Source: Myxococcales bacterium (GTDB lineage Bacteria; Myxococcota_A; Polyangia; Polyangiales; Polyangiaceae). Taken from it: a stretch of DNA of 64,000 bases. The translations under genes and the position numbers were made by a program. Below, in pieces: positions 17,257-25,081 of the stretch (positions are counted from its first letter, which is position 1; each line of letters begins with the position of its first letter). The DNA lies in assembly GCA_016703425.1 (NCBI GenBank), contig JADJCA010000001.1, positions 186,001 through 250,000 of the forward strand, written 5' to 3'. The notes beneath the pieces were generated by a model that ran no database searches, had not been told where the DNA came from, and was given only the letters and a program-made list of their open reading frames with translations.

Positions 17257-18698
17257 GTTCGAGCGCGACGAAGACGCGGCGGGGGACTCAGCGCTTGCAC
17301 CACCGCGGTGCGGGGCTGGTCATGGCTCTCGCCGCCGCTTCGTCGGGCGGGTGGGGGTGCGGCCATTCAGTCGCGCCCACGCCGTCCGGGGTCGTGACCG
17401 CACCTCCCGCAGCGGAGGGCGGCGCGACCCCGCTCGCTTCCATGACGCAGGGGGCGTCGCTGTCGCAGGCCGCCGCGGCGCCTTCGGCCCTCACCGCGCG
17501 GGCACCGACGCGCAAGGGCCCGCCGAAGGGCCTCAACGTGCTGCTCGTGACCGTCGACTCCTTGCGAGCCGACATGCCGTGGACCGGCTACGCCCGCCCC
17601 ATCGCGCCGCGGATGACCGAGCTCGCCAAGCGCGCCGTCGTCTACACGCGCGCGTATGCCGTCTCTTCGTACACGTCGATGAGCCTCGGCGCCTTGTTGG
17701 CGGCCCGGTACCCCAGCGAGCTCGTGCGAGATGGCTACTTCTTCGGGACCTACCCCAAGGAGAACCTCATGTTCCCCGAGGTCCTGAAGGACAAGAGCGT
17801 CGCGACCTTTGGAGCGCACGCGCACGGCTACTTCAAGACCGCAGGCTTCGATCAGGGCTTCGCGCGATGGGAGATCGTCCCCAACCTCAAGTGGAACAAC
17901 ACGACCGACGAGAACATCACGGCGCCGGAGCTCATGAAGCTGGCGGAGAAGCAGCTCGCCGACCCGGCCCTCGACAAGCAGCGGTTCTTCGGCTGGTACC
18001 ACTTCATGGATCCGCACGACAAATACCTGCCGCACCCCGGCGTGGGGCCGTACGGCAAGTCGCTCCGCGACCGGTATGACGCCGAGGTGACCTTCACCGA
18101 CGACTACGTGGGCAAGCTCGTGGACCTCGTGCGCTCGAAGCCGTGGGGTGACCGCACCGTGCTCATCCTCTCGGCGGATCACGGCGAAGCCTTCGGGGAA
18201 CACAACCATTACGCGCACGGCTTCGAGCTGTGGGAGCCGCTGGTGCGTGTGCCGCTCTTGTTCGTCGCGCCGGACGCGGCGCCTCGCACGGTGGAGACGC
18301 CGCGCAGCCACATCGATCTCGGGCGAACGATCCTTGAACTGTTGGAGGTCGAGGCGCCGAAGGAGTTCCGAGGGAAGAGTCTCGTGGGCGAGCTCTACGG
18401 CGCCGAAGCTGAGGCGCGCGACGTCTTCATCGACCTGCCGCCAACCAGCGACAACGATCGCCGCCGCGCCGTTGTGGCGGGCAACAAGAAGGTCATTTCG
18501 TTCGGCGCCCAAGGATTGAAACGTGTTTTTGACGTGGTGGCCGACCCCGCCGAAGCCACGCCGCTCAAGCGCGACGACATGGGCGACGCCCTCCAACGCT
18601 TCAAAGCCATGGACGACGCCGTCAAAGAGATACCCCCGACCAAGTGCAAGGAAGGTTGCCTCAACGGCGCCTACCTCAAGAAAGACGGTGGAGCATGA
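17253..18698 (+). CDS. Sulfatase-fold (alkaline phosphatase superfamily) exported protein
   Basis: A 481-residue protein starting at a GTG that overlaps the upstream stop. The N-terminus is a signal-like segment ending in GGWGC36 (a weak lipobox), then a Pro/Ala/Thr-rich spacer. The sulfatase fold begins at about residue 94 with LLVTVDSLRAD (metal Asp102) and continues to LILSADHGEAFGEH and the metal-binding HGFELWEP block. The formylglycine motif C/S-x-P-x-R is absent. The corresponding segment is SSYTSMSLGALLA, with Thr141 where Cys would be, so the nucleophile may be Thr, as in LtaS-type phosphoglycerol or phosphoethanolamine transferases. Substrate unknown. It overlaps gloB by four bases. 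Confidence 0.8.
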   Translation: MSSSATKTRRGTQRLHHRGAGLVMALAAASSGGWGCGHSVAPTPSGVVTAPPAAEGGATPLASMTQGASLSQAAAAPSALTARAPTRKGPPKGLNVLLVTVDSLRADMPWTGYARPIAPRMTELAKRAVVYTRAYAVSSYTSMSLGALLAARYPSELVRDGYFFGTYPKENLMFPEVLKDKSVATFGAHAHGYFKTAGFDQGFARWEIVPNLKWNNTTDENITAPELMKLAEKQLADPALDKQRFFGWYHFMDPHDKYLPHPGVGPYGKSLRDRYDAEVTFTDDYVGKLVDLVRSKPWGDRTVLILSADHGEAFGEHNHYAHGFELWEPLVRVPLLFVAPDAAPRTVETPRSHIDLGRTILELLEVEAPKEFRGKSLVGELYGAEAEARDVFIDLPPTSDNDRRRAVVAGNKKVISFGAQGLKRVFDVVADPAEATPLKRDDMGDALQRFKAMDDAVKEIPPTKCKEGCLNGAYLKKDGGA

Positions 18699-19483
18699 GC
18701 GCAGCGGTTGTGACGATCCCGTGCCTCTCGGACAACTACGCGTACCTCCTGACTTGCACGGTGACCGGCAAGACAGCCGTCATCGACCCGTCGGAGGCGG
18801 AGCCGGTTCTTTCGAGCGCCGCCAGCCACAAGCTCCCCATCGACGCTATCTGGGCGACGCACCATCATCCTGATCACGTGGGGGGCGTGATCGGCGTTCG
18901 TTCAGCGAACCCCGATGTGCCCGTCCTCGGGCACGTGTCTGACCGCGGGCGCATCCCCGAGCAGACGGGCTTCCTAGAGGACGGCGAGGCCTTCACCTTC
19001 GGCGAGCTCTCCGTACGCGTGCTTCACATCCCCGGCCACACGACGGGGGCGGTGGCCTACTTCGTGGAGTCGAAGGACGGCGCGCCGGCCGCTCTCTTCA
19101 CTGGCGATACGCTCTTCCTCGCGGGCTGCGGACGCCTCTTCGAGGGGACGCCGGCCATGATGCACGCGTCGCTCCAAAAGCTCGCCGCGCTTCCGCAAGC
19201 GACGCGCGTCTATTGCGGGCACGAATACACGGCCTCGAACTTGCGGTTCGCCGCGCACGTCGAGCCCGAAAACGATGACGTGAAGAGGCGGGCGGCCGAG
19301 GTCGACGCGGCGCGCGCCGCGGGGAAGGTTACGGTCCCTGGCACGCTCGGCGAGGAGTTGCTCACCAACCCGTTCTTGCGTACCGCGTCGGTCGAGCTTC
19401 GAAAGACGCTCGGCGTCTCGCCCGATGCCGACGCCGCTACGGCCCTCGGTCAGACGCGGGCCGCGAAAGACTCGTTTCGCTGA
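18695..19483 (+). CDS. gloB: Hydroxyacylglutathione hydrolase (glyoxalase II)
   Basis: A 262-residue metallo-beta-lactamase-fold enzyme that hydrolyses S-lactoylglutathione in methylglyoxal detoxification. The metal motif THHHPDHVGG is at residues 55-64. The later ligands are PGHTTGAVAYF, FTGDTLFLAGCGRLFEG and CGHEYT, all characteristic of glyoxalase II rather than generic MBL proteins. The ATG at 18695 overlaps the upstream TGA (ATGA). Neighbouring genes encode exported proteins with no obvious link to glyoxal metabolism. Confidence 0.88.
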   Translation: MSAAVVTIPCLSDNYAYLLTCTVTGKTAVIDPSEAEPVLSSAASHKLPIDAIWATHHHPDHVGGVIGVRSANPDVPVLGHVSDRGRIPEQTGFLEDGEAFTFGELSVRVLHIPGHTTGAVAYFVESKDGAPAALFTGDTLFLAGCGRLFEGTPAMMHASLQKLAALPQATRVYCGHEYTASNLRFAAHVEPENDDVKRRAAEVDAARAAGKVTVPGTLGEELLTNPFLRTASVELRKTLGVSPDADAATALGQTRAAKDSFR

Positions 19484-19491
19484 CCGAAACG
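19473..19491 (+). terminator. Hairpin at the end of gloB
   Basis: CGTTTCG and CGAAACG form a perfect 7-bp stem with a 5-nt loop that contains the gloB stop codon. A second weaker stem-loop follows at about 19507-19527. There is no T-run. Confidence 0.4.
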
Positions 19492-19599
19492 CGCCGGCGG
19501 AGCGGGCGTATTCCGGCGCGGAATGCGGCCCGCGTCCCCGCCACGTCCCGCGAGGCAAAGGTGTTTGGCCCCGCGGCGGCATCGGCGCACCGTGCCCGG

Positions 19600-20034
19600 A
19601 TGCGCGTTGCCCTCTTTCCGTGTTCCGCCTGCGAGCGCCACATCCGCGTGGATCATCACGCGTGCCCGTTTTGCGCAGCGCCCGTCGCTCCGGGCTTCGG
19701 GGCGAAGGCTGTGCCGCCGCTTCGCGGTCGGCTCGATCGCGTGGCGACCTTCACCTTCGCGCTTTCGCTCGCGGCTGGCTGCGGCGCGGTGAAGGACGAA
19801 CCGGCCGCTGACGCTGGCGCCGCGACGACCTCGGCGGCGGGTGACGGAGGCGCCGTCCGCGACGGAGCGGTCTTCGCCTCTGAGGCCGGGGCGCGCGACG
19901 CCGCGGCCTTTGATGGCCGCGTCGACGACGACGGCGGAGTGATGGCGGAATACGGTCAGCCCCCTGACGACGCTGGCGCCTGCTGCCCGGTCTACGGGCT
20001 GTCGCCGCCGTTTGTGCCGGACGGCGGCCGCTGA
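19600..20034 (+). CDS. Small zinc-ribbon protein with one hydrophobic segment
   Basis: A 144-residue protein from the ATG at 19600. The N-terminus has two CxxC pairs (PCSACERHIRVDHHACPFC), a zinc-ribbon pattern. A hydrophobic segment follows at about residues 49-64 (VATFTFALSLAAGCG), then an Ala/Asp/Gly-rich low-complexity tail ending in a CCPVYG motif. The order, with a zinc ribbon on the cytoplasmic side of a membrane segment and an Asp-rich tail outside, recalls other short myxobacterial proteins of unknown role. No function is assigned. Confidence 0.55.
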   Translation: MRVALFPCSACERHIRVDHHACPFCAAPVAPGFGAKAVPPLRGRLDRVATFTFALSLAAGCGAVKDEPAADAGAATTSAAGDGGAVRDGAVFASEAGARDAAAFDGRVDDDGGVMAEYGQPPDDAGACCPVYGLSPPFVPDGGR

Positions 20035-20064
20035 GCCAACGCGCCCGCGAGTCGTTTCAGCGGC
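20027..20064. terminator. Inverted repeat between convergent genes
   Basis: GCCGCTGA and TCAGCGGC form a perfect 8-bp stem around a 22-nt loop. It spans the stop of the zinc-ribbon gene and the gap to the convergent DUF482 gene. The long loop and missing T-run keep this tentative. Confidence 0.3.
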
Positions 20065-20077
20065 GCTCCAGCAAGGG

Positions 20078-21205
20078 TCAATCCTCGTCGGCGCCGTGTT
20101 CGAGGTGCCGCGCGATGGCGGCTCGTTCGTCGTCGAAGTAGCGCTCCATGAGGCCCCGAAGCCGCGGCTCGAAGACCAGGTGCGCGGAGCGAGTCACGGT
20201 GGCGTCGAAGCCCCGGGCGTGTTTGTGCTCGCCGCCGGCGCCCGGCTCGAAGGTGGCGAGGCCGCGGCGGAGGCACTCATCGATGCCGTGGTAGTAGCAG
20301 ACGTTGAAATGAAGAAACGGGAGCTCCTCGTCGGCGCCCCAATAGCGACCGTAGAGCGTCGTCTCACTGGCGATGTTGAACGCTCCGGCGATGGGCTTGG
20401 CGCCGCGTGTGGCGACGACCCACGCGAGCCGATCGCGGAAGCGCTCAGCGACTCGCTCAAAGAACGACGGGTTCAGATACCGACGCCCCCACATGAACTT
20501 GTCGACAGTGGTCAAGTAGAAGCGGTGCATCGTTTTCGCCATCGTCGGCGTGTACTCGTCGCTCTCGAGGGTTCGAACCTCGATGCCGCTCTCGGCGGGC
20601 CTGCGCCGTTCGCGGCGGAGCTGCGTCCGCTTCTTCGTCGGGAGCCGGCCGAGGAAGTCCTCGAACGATTGGGCCCCGCGGCGGTGCCAATGGTACTGCA
20701 GACCGTGACGCTCTCGAAAGCCGAGGCCCGCGAGCGCGTTCACCTCGGATTCAGTAAGGAAGAGCGCATGGACGCTCGACGCGTTGGCGCTCCTGGCGAG
20801 CTCGATGGCCGCTGCGCCGAGGAGCTTGGTCGCGCGCTCGCGATCGAATCCCTTCGCGACCAAGAAGCGGGTCCCGGTCGCCGGCGTGAAAGGGACCGCG
20901 AGCACGAGCTTCGGGTAGTACGCGACGCCAAAGCGAGCGGCGAGCTCGGCGAAGCGCCAGTCGAAGACGAACTCGCCTTCGCTGTTTCCCTTCAAGTAGG
21001 CGGGCGCGGCGGCGACCAAGCGTCCGTCCTCGTAGGCCGCCAGGTGGCAAGGGAGCCAGCCGACTTCGGCGCGAACGCACCCCGTTTCTTCGAGCGCGGC
21101 AAGCCATCGCCAATCGACGAAGGGGGTGTCCTCGGGCCCGACGAGCCCGTTCCACGCCGCCTCGTCGACGTCGTGGATGTGCTCAAGGACGCGGACTTCG
21201 CTCAT
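20078..21205 (-). CDS. DUF482/PF04339 GNAT-like (peptidoglycan biosynthesis/recognition) protein
   Basis: A 375-residue cytoplasmic protein of the PF04339 family, distantly related to FemABX-type acyl- or aminoacyltransferases. The diagnostic C-terminal segment is intact: FNVCYYHGIDECLRRGL followed by FEPGAGGEHKHARGF and the TRSAHL block. Other blocks are WRWLAALEETG near the N-terminus and FDWRFAELAARFGVAYYPKL at about 88-107. The start is the ATG at 21205 (MSEVRVLEHIHD). The frame remains open further upstream, but only as a shadow of the neighbouring gene. Substrate unknown. It lies 29 bp downstream of the sigma/anti-sigma fusion gene and may be cotranscribed with it. Confidence 0.8.
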   Translation of the reverse strand: MSEVRVLEHIHDVDEAAWNGLVGPEDTPFVDWRWLAALEETGCVRAEVGWLPCHLAAYEDGRLVAAAPAYLKGNSEGEFVFDWRFAELAARFGVAYYPKLVLAVPFTPATGTRFLVAKGFDRERATKLLGAAAIELARSANASSVHALFLTESEVNALAGLGFRERHGLQYHWHRRGAQSFEDFLGRLPTKKRTQLRRERRRPAESGIEVRTLESDEYTPTMAKTMHRFYLTTVDKFMWGRRYLNPSFFERVAERFRDRLAWVVATRGAKPIAGAFNIASETTLYGRYWGADEELPFLHFNVCYYHGIDECLRRGLATFEPGAGGEHKHARGFDATVTRSAHLVFEPRLRGLMERYFDDERAAIARHLEHGADED

Positions 21206-21234
21206 GACCACGGACCTCGGTCGGCCTTGGCGCG

Positions 21235-22449
21235 CTATCGCGTCGCGAGAACGTAGGCGAGCGCCATGGCGAAGAGCACCGTCGCCACCGCAAAGGCGGC
21301 CCACGCGGGGCTTGGGCCGCCGGAGCGCAGCTTGGGCGCACGTGCAACCTGCACCCAAGCGGCGACCTCGGCGGCGTCGGTGCCCGCGCCGTCGCCCGGT
21401 GGCGGGAGCGACATGGTGCGGTCGGCGCGGGGGACGTCGACGGGGGTCGCCACGGCGAGCCTGGTGACTTGCGACTGTTCGCCGGTTTCGAGCGACGTCT
21501 TGAAGTTTGCCGCGCGCTCGGCGTCGACGACGGCGGTCCATCGCCCAGGCCCGCGGTCGAGGAGCTTGGCGCCCGCTTCTTCCGCAGCGCGCGCCAAATC
21601 GGTGGAGCTCTTCTTGGGCGCCTCGATGGCCATGACCACCAAGCTCTGGTGTTCGATTTCACCCTCCGTGAGCCGCGCGCGGCAGATGGCGCATTCCGCC
21701 AGATGGACGACGGCGTCTTCGAGGTCATCGGACATGTCGCCGTTGCGGATCAGCGCGATGAGCGGCTCGGCCACGTGCGGCATCTTCGAGACGGAGCCAG
21801 CGATGCGCGCCAAGACGCGAAGCTTCGCTTCACGACGGAGCTCGGGGCTCGCCGCGGGATCGCGCCGATCGGGATCGGCGTGGACGCGCAGCGCCGCCGC
21901 CTCCTTCAGGATGCGGGAGCGCGCGTCGTCGACGACCACGAAGGGCAAGAGAAGGTGCGTGGCCACGCCTTCCAGCGTCTCGTCGTCTTCGATGAGCAAG
22001 GCGAAGACAAGCCGGTCGGAGGCCGAGAGTCGCTCTTTGAGCGCGTCGAGGAGCTCGCGCGCCTCGTGCGCCTCCGAGTCCTCCCGCGTCGGCGCTTGGG
22101 GCAGATCGGCGTCGAGGGCCCGCAGGTCGTCGGAGACGGCGTTCAGGTCGTCGCCGGCGGCCACCTGTTGGATGAGCGTGTGGCGGCGTCGCGCGCGGCC
22201 CACAGCGTGCCTCACGAGCGTTCGAAAATACGAGTCCGCGGAGGCGATGCTTGTGAGCCTTGAGCCCGCAGCGCCGAGCTGCGCGAGCATGAGCTCCATC
22301 TCACGGGCGATGTCCTCGACGGAGGTCTTTTCGACGTTCTGCCTTACGTAGGCGCGCGCGTGCTTGAACAAGAGTGCGCGGTGCTCACGAATGAACTCGC
22401 GCGTTTCCTGCTCCGGTAGGGCGCCCTCGAGCGGCGTAGTCTCGGCCAC
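21235..22449 (-). CDS. Sigma-70-like protein fused to a zinc-finger anti-sigma-like membrane domain
   Basis: A 404-residue protein. Residues about 24-90 resemble ECF sigma region 2 (VEDIAREMELMLAQ, then ADSYFRTLVRHAVGRARRR). Residues about 135-188 resemble region 4 (LSASDRLVFALLIEDDETLEGVA, then DDARSRILKEAAALR). Residues 249-256 are HLAECAIC, the H-x3-C-x2-C motif of zinc-binding anti-sigma (ZAS) domains. A Pro/Gly/Ala linker leads to a single C-terminal transmembrane helix at about 381-402. Sigma and anti-sigma functions normally sit on separate proteins, so this could be a membrane-tethered regulator. Domain calls are by eye; the sigma-like part is divergent and may not bind RNA polymerase. 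Confidence 0.6.
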   Translation of the reverse strand: MAETTPLEGALPEQETREFIREHRALLFKHARAYVRQNVEKTSVEDIAREMELMLAQLGAAGSRLTSIASADSYFRTLVRHAVGRARRRHTLIQQVAAGDDLNAVSDDLRALDADLPQAPTREDSEAHEARELLDALKERLSASDRLVFALLIEDDETLEGVATHLLLPFVVVDDARSRILKEAAALRVHADPDRRDPAASPELRREAKLRVLARIAGSVSKMPHVAEPLIALIRNGDMSDDLEDAVVHLAECAICRARLTEGEIEHQSLVVMAIEAPKKSSTDLARAAEEAGAKLLDRGPGRWTAVVDAERAANFKTSLETGEQSQVTRLAVATPVDVPRADRTMSLPPPGDGAGTDAAEVAAWVQVARAPKLRSGGPSPAWAAFAVATVLFAMALAYVLATR

Positions 22450-22493
22450 GGTCCCTTCATATCATCATTCCCAGCGCGGCGGCCGGCTCGGCG

Positions 22494-23104
22494 TTAGGGC
22501 TCCGCGTCGACGCGGCACGGCGCGAAATACGCGTCGAGAGCCTTGCCGCGACGGTGGCCGCGACCGATGGCGACATGGCTGGATACGCCCCGCACGATGT
22601 CGACGAGGCCGCCGAAGACGAACCAGCCGATGAGCCGGGGCGGGACGACCTCGGGCCACGTCGGTGGCTTGCCCTTGGGCAGCTCGCCGTAGTCGATGCG
22701 CAGGGCGCCGGGCTCTTCCGGCGCGAGCCTTGCGCGACGAAACAACCGGGGCCGATGAACCGCGTCGTGGAGCTAAGGTTTCTTCCCCAGAGGTGGTCGG
22801 CGTCGGGCTCGGGACGAACCATGTGCTTCTGGAAATCGTGGAACAGCGGCAGCGAGTTCTTGCCCTCGTGAATCACAGGCGTCGCCGCGGCGACGGCCGC
22901 CGGCACGAAGTCTTCGAGCGACAGCGCGCGGTGGCCCTTCGCGGCCTCGAAGAGCCTGGCCATGTCGGCAGCCGTCAAGTGCCGGATCGTGTCGAGGCGG
23001 CCCGTGTGGCCGAGCTCGTCGAGGATCCGCGCGAAGCGCGAGAGATCGAGGGACGGCGCGAGGAGTGTCTCGGGAAACATCCCGTTCACTACAGCGCATT
23101 TCAC
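22494..23104 (-). pseudogene. Hypothetical gene broken by a single frameshift
   Basis: The first about 120 residues (MKCAVVNGMFPETLLAPSLD to LWGRNLSSTTRFIGPG) are read in one frame. The rest (LFRRARLAPEEPGALRIDYG to the TAA at 22494) is read in another. The break lies at about 22745-22752 in the run ccccgg on the plus strand and would be repaired by one added base, giving a product of about 203 residues. Both parts have normal codon use and amino-acid composition, so decay is recent or the base was lost in assembly. I do not recognise the family. Neighbours on the same strand are the sigma/anti-sigma fusion and an OmpA-like lipoprotein. Confidence 0.6.
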
Positions 23105-23171
23105 GTCTAGACGACGCCAAATTCGGGCCTGCGCCGCTCAAGGCGGGTAGGCGAGTGCGCTCTGCGCAGTC

Positions 23172-23750
23172 CTACTGGACGTCGATGTCAACGCGCCGAT
23201 CTTTGGCCATCGACTCTTCGTCGGTGCCCACGGCGTCCATCTCGCCGCGCGAGCTCGCGCGAACGCGGCCGTCGGCGACGCCCAGATCGACGAGGTAGCG
23301 TTTGACGGCGTTGGAGCGCGACTCGCCGAGGCCCATGTTGTACTCGGATTCGCCGCGGGCGTCGGCGCGGCCCGTGAGCAGAACGCTCTTTCCGGTTAGC
23401 GGCCCGGAGAGGCACTTGGCGAGGGCCGCGAGGATCTCGCGATCGCCCTCAGGCAGCGCCGTCGAGTCGAAGGCGAAATGCGCCGTGGGCTCCGTTCGCG
23501 GCAGATTGCAGGCTTTCGCGATGGTCTCGGAGAGGTGAAGGCCTTCCGTCGTGACGCCGGGACCTGTTGCGCCTGCCAAGGCGCGGGCCGCCTCCCTGTC
23601 GGCGGCCGCCTGAACGTCGGCGGCCGATGCGCCGGTCGTCGCAACGCTCGGAGCCTTCGGCTTCGCGATAGCGCCGTCTTTTGCACAACCGAAGATGTGC
23701 GCGGCGAGCGCGAGGACAGCCATACCTTGCATCGTGGCGGCGAGCTTCAT
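23172..23750 (-). CDS. OmpA-family (Pal-like) lipoprotein
   Basis: A 192-residue outer-membrane lipoprotein. A signal peptide ends in the lipobox IFGC22, followed by an Ala-rich linker. The C-terminal OmpA domain (about 80-190) starts with AHFAFDSTAL and contains LTGRADARGESEYNMGLGES with the RSNAVKRYL block. These include the Asp and Arg that bind the peptidoglycan peptide in this family, so it probably anchors the outer membrane to the cell wall. It is one of several minus-strand envelope genes and sits 63 bp downstream of lptB. No tol genes are nearby, so calling it pal is not justified. Confidence 0.82.
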   Translation of the reverse strand: MKLAATMQGMAVLALAAHIFGCAKDGAIAKPKAPSVATTGASAADVQAAADREAARALAGATGPGVTTEGLHLSETIAKACNLPRTEPTAHFAFDSTALPEGDREILAALAKCLSGPLTGKSVLLTGRADARGESEYNMGLGESRSNAVKRYLVDLGVADGRVRASSRGEMDAVGTDEESMAKDRRVDIDVQ

Positions 23751-23813
23751 GGGACCTCCGAGATTGGAACGCTCACGACGGGGTATTCGTTCCCCCGCGG
23801 CGGGGCCAACTTC

Positions 23814-24551
23814 TCAGCCGCGGTCGGCGGCGGACTCGAGCGTGCCCAGGTAGCGGCCCTTCACGAGCGGGTGCTCCACGAACGCCGCGGGCGTCCCCTC
23901 GGTGACGATGGCACCGTCGAGCAGCAAGATGGCGCGGGTGCAAACCGCGAGCGCCTCGGCCACGTGGTGATCGGCCAAGATCACGGCCACGCCGGCTTCA
24001 CCTAACCCGCGAAGGATCGCGCCGAGGTGGGCTGCACCCTTGGGGTCGACGCCGGCGAAGGGCTCGTCGCAGACGAGGACGCTGGGCGCCATCGATAGGG
24101 CCCGCGCGAGCTCGAGGCGTCGCCGTTCCCCGCCGGAGAGGCGGCCTGCGACGACGGTGCCGTGATCTCCGAGTTCGAGGCGCGAGGCCAGCTCGCTCGC
24201 CGCCGGTGGTGAACGTCCTCGCGAGTGATCGCGTGCAAACCGCACGAACGTCGAGAGGTTCTCGCTCACCGTGAGCTCCCACAACACGCTCGGGGTTTGG
24301 GGCACGTAACCCAACCCGCGGCGGGCTCGCTTCCAAAGCGGCTCGGTGGTCACGTCCGTCCCCTCGAAGAAAACGCCGCCGGCCTCGGGCCGCTCTTCGC
24401 CAACGAGCGCGCGGAACAGGGTCGATTTGCCGGCGCCCGATGGGCCCAAGAGCCCCACGACCTCGCCGCCATCAAGCTCGAGGTTGACGTCGCGGAGGAG
24501 CTGGCGCCCGCCGAGCGTGACGGAGAGTCCCTTGGCGGCGAGGCGAGCCAT
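23814..24551 (-). CDS. lptB: LPS export ABC transporter ATP-binding protein
   Basis: A 245-residue ATPase that powers lipopolysaccharide extraction from the inner membrane with LptFG. Walker A is GPSGAGKST at about residues 36-44, the signature is LSGGERRRLELARAL, and Walker B is VLVCDEPFAGVDP. The ADHH sequence matches the H-loop typical of LptB. The start is the ATG at 24551; the frame is open further upstream inside lptA but without sense. It lies 14 bp downstream of lptA on the same strand, the usual lptA-lptB order. lptC, lptF and lptG are not in the window. Confidence 0.88.
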   Translation of the reverse strand: MARLAAKGLSVTLGGRQLLRDVNLELDGGEVVGLLGPSGAGKSTLFRALVGEERPEAGGVFFEGTDVTTEPLWKRARRGLGYVPQTPSVLWELTVSENLSTFVRFARDHSRGRSPPAASELASRLELGDHGTVVAGRLSGGERRRLELARALSMAPSVLVCDEPFAGVDPKGAAHLGAILRGLGEAGVAVILADHHVAEALAVCTRAILLLDGAIVTEGTPAAFVEHPLVKGRYLGTLESAADRG

Positions 24552-24565
24552 GGGAATCGCGGGCG

Positions 24566-25054
24566 CTAGCGCGGCACGGGGATGGAGCCCTTGACCTGCG
24601 TCAGTTGCACCTTCCCGGTAGCGATTTCGATGGTCGCCCGATCGGCCTGGAGCCAGCCTTGGCCCCGCGTGAGACGAACGCCGCCGCGCAGTTCGAGCGA
24701 CTGGCGAGCGAGATCGAGCTCGACCTCGGGAGCTTCGCCGTGAACGCCCTTGACGTCGGCCGTGACGCCACCGGAGCCCTTCGCCCAGTTGACCGAAGGC
24801 GCGCCGTCGAACTTGAGATCGATGCGGGGGCACGCGACCTTGAGCGATCCCTTCGTGAGGGACACGTTCCCGGTAAGGATGGCCGTCTGCGCCAGGACAT
24901 CGACCTCGAGGCGCTCCGCCTGCACCGCCAGCGCGCCTTCGCCCACGGCGGCAAAGGGATCGCCCGCGAGCGCCGGCGACCCGGAGAGCGACAGCGCCGC
25001 GACGAGCGGCAAGAGCCACCGAAGGGGCCATACGCGTTGGGGGGGCGTCCGCAT
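24566..25054 (-). CDS. lptA: LptA/OstA-like periplasmic LPS transport protein
   Basis: A 162-residue periplasmic beta-jellyroll protein that bridges LPS across the periplasm. A cleavable signal peptide is visible, with likely cleavage after PALA at residue 30. The OstA-like repeat AERLEVDVLAQTAILTGNVS is followed by LELRGGVRLTRGQGWLQAD, the pattern of strands in LptA/LptC/LptD. The product is slightly short compared with E. coli LptA (185). It is 14 bp upstream of lptB and 27 bp downstream of the TPR-dynamin gene, which suggests one transcript. Confidence 0.82.
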   Translation of the reverse strand: MRTPPQRVWPLRWLLPLVAALSLSGSPALAGDPFAAVGEGALAVQAERLEVDVLAQTAILTGNVSLTKGSLKVACPRIDLKFDGAPSVNWAKGSGGVTADVKGVHGEAPEVELDLARQSLELRGGVRLTRGQGWLQADRATIEIATGKVQLTQVKGSIPVPR

Positions 25055-25081
25055 GGGTCCACGAACTATAGCGCGTTTGGC

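Noticed and set aside
17253..18698. True formylglycine sulfatase
   Set aside because: No C/S-x-P-x-R motif; Thr occupies the nucleophile position.
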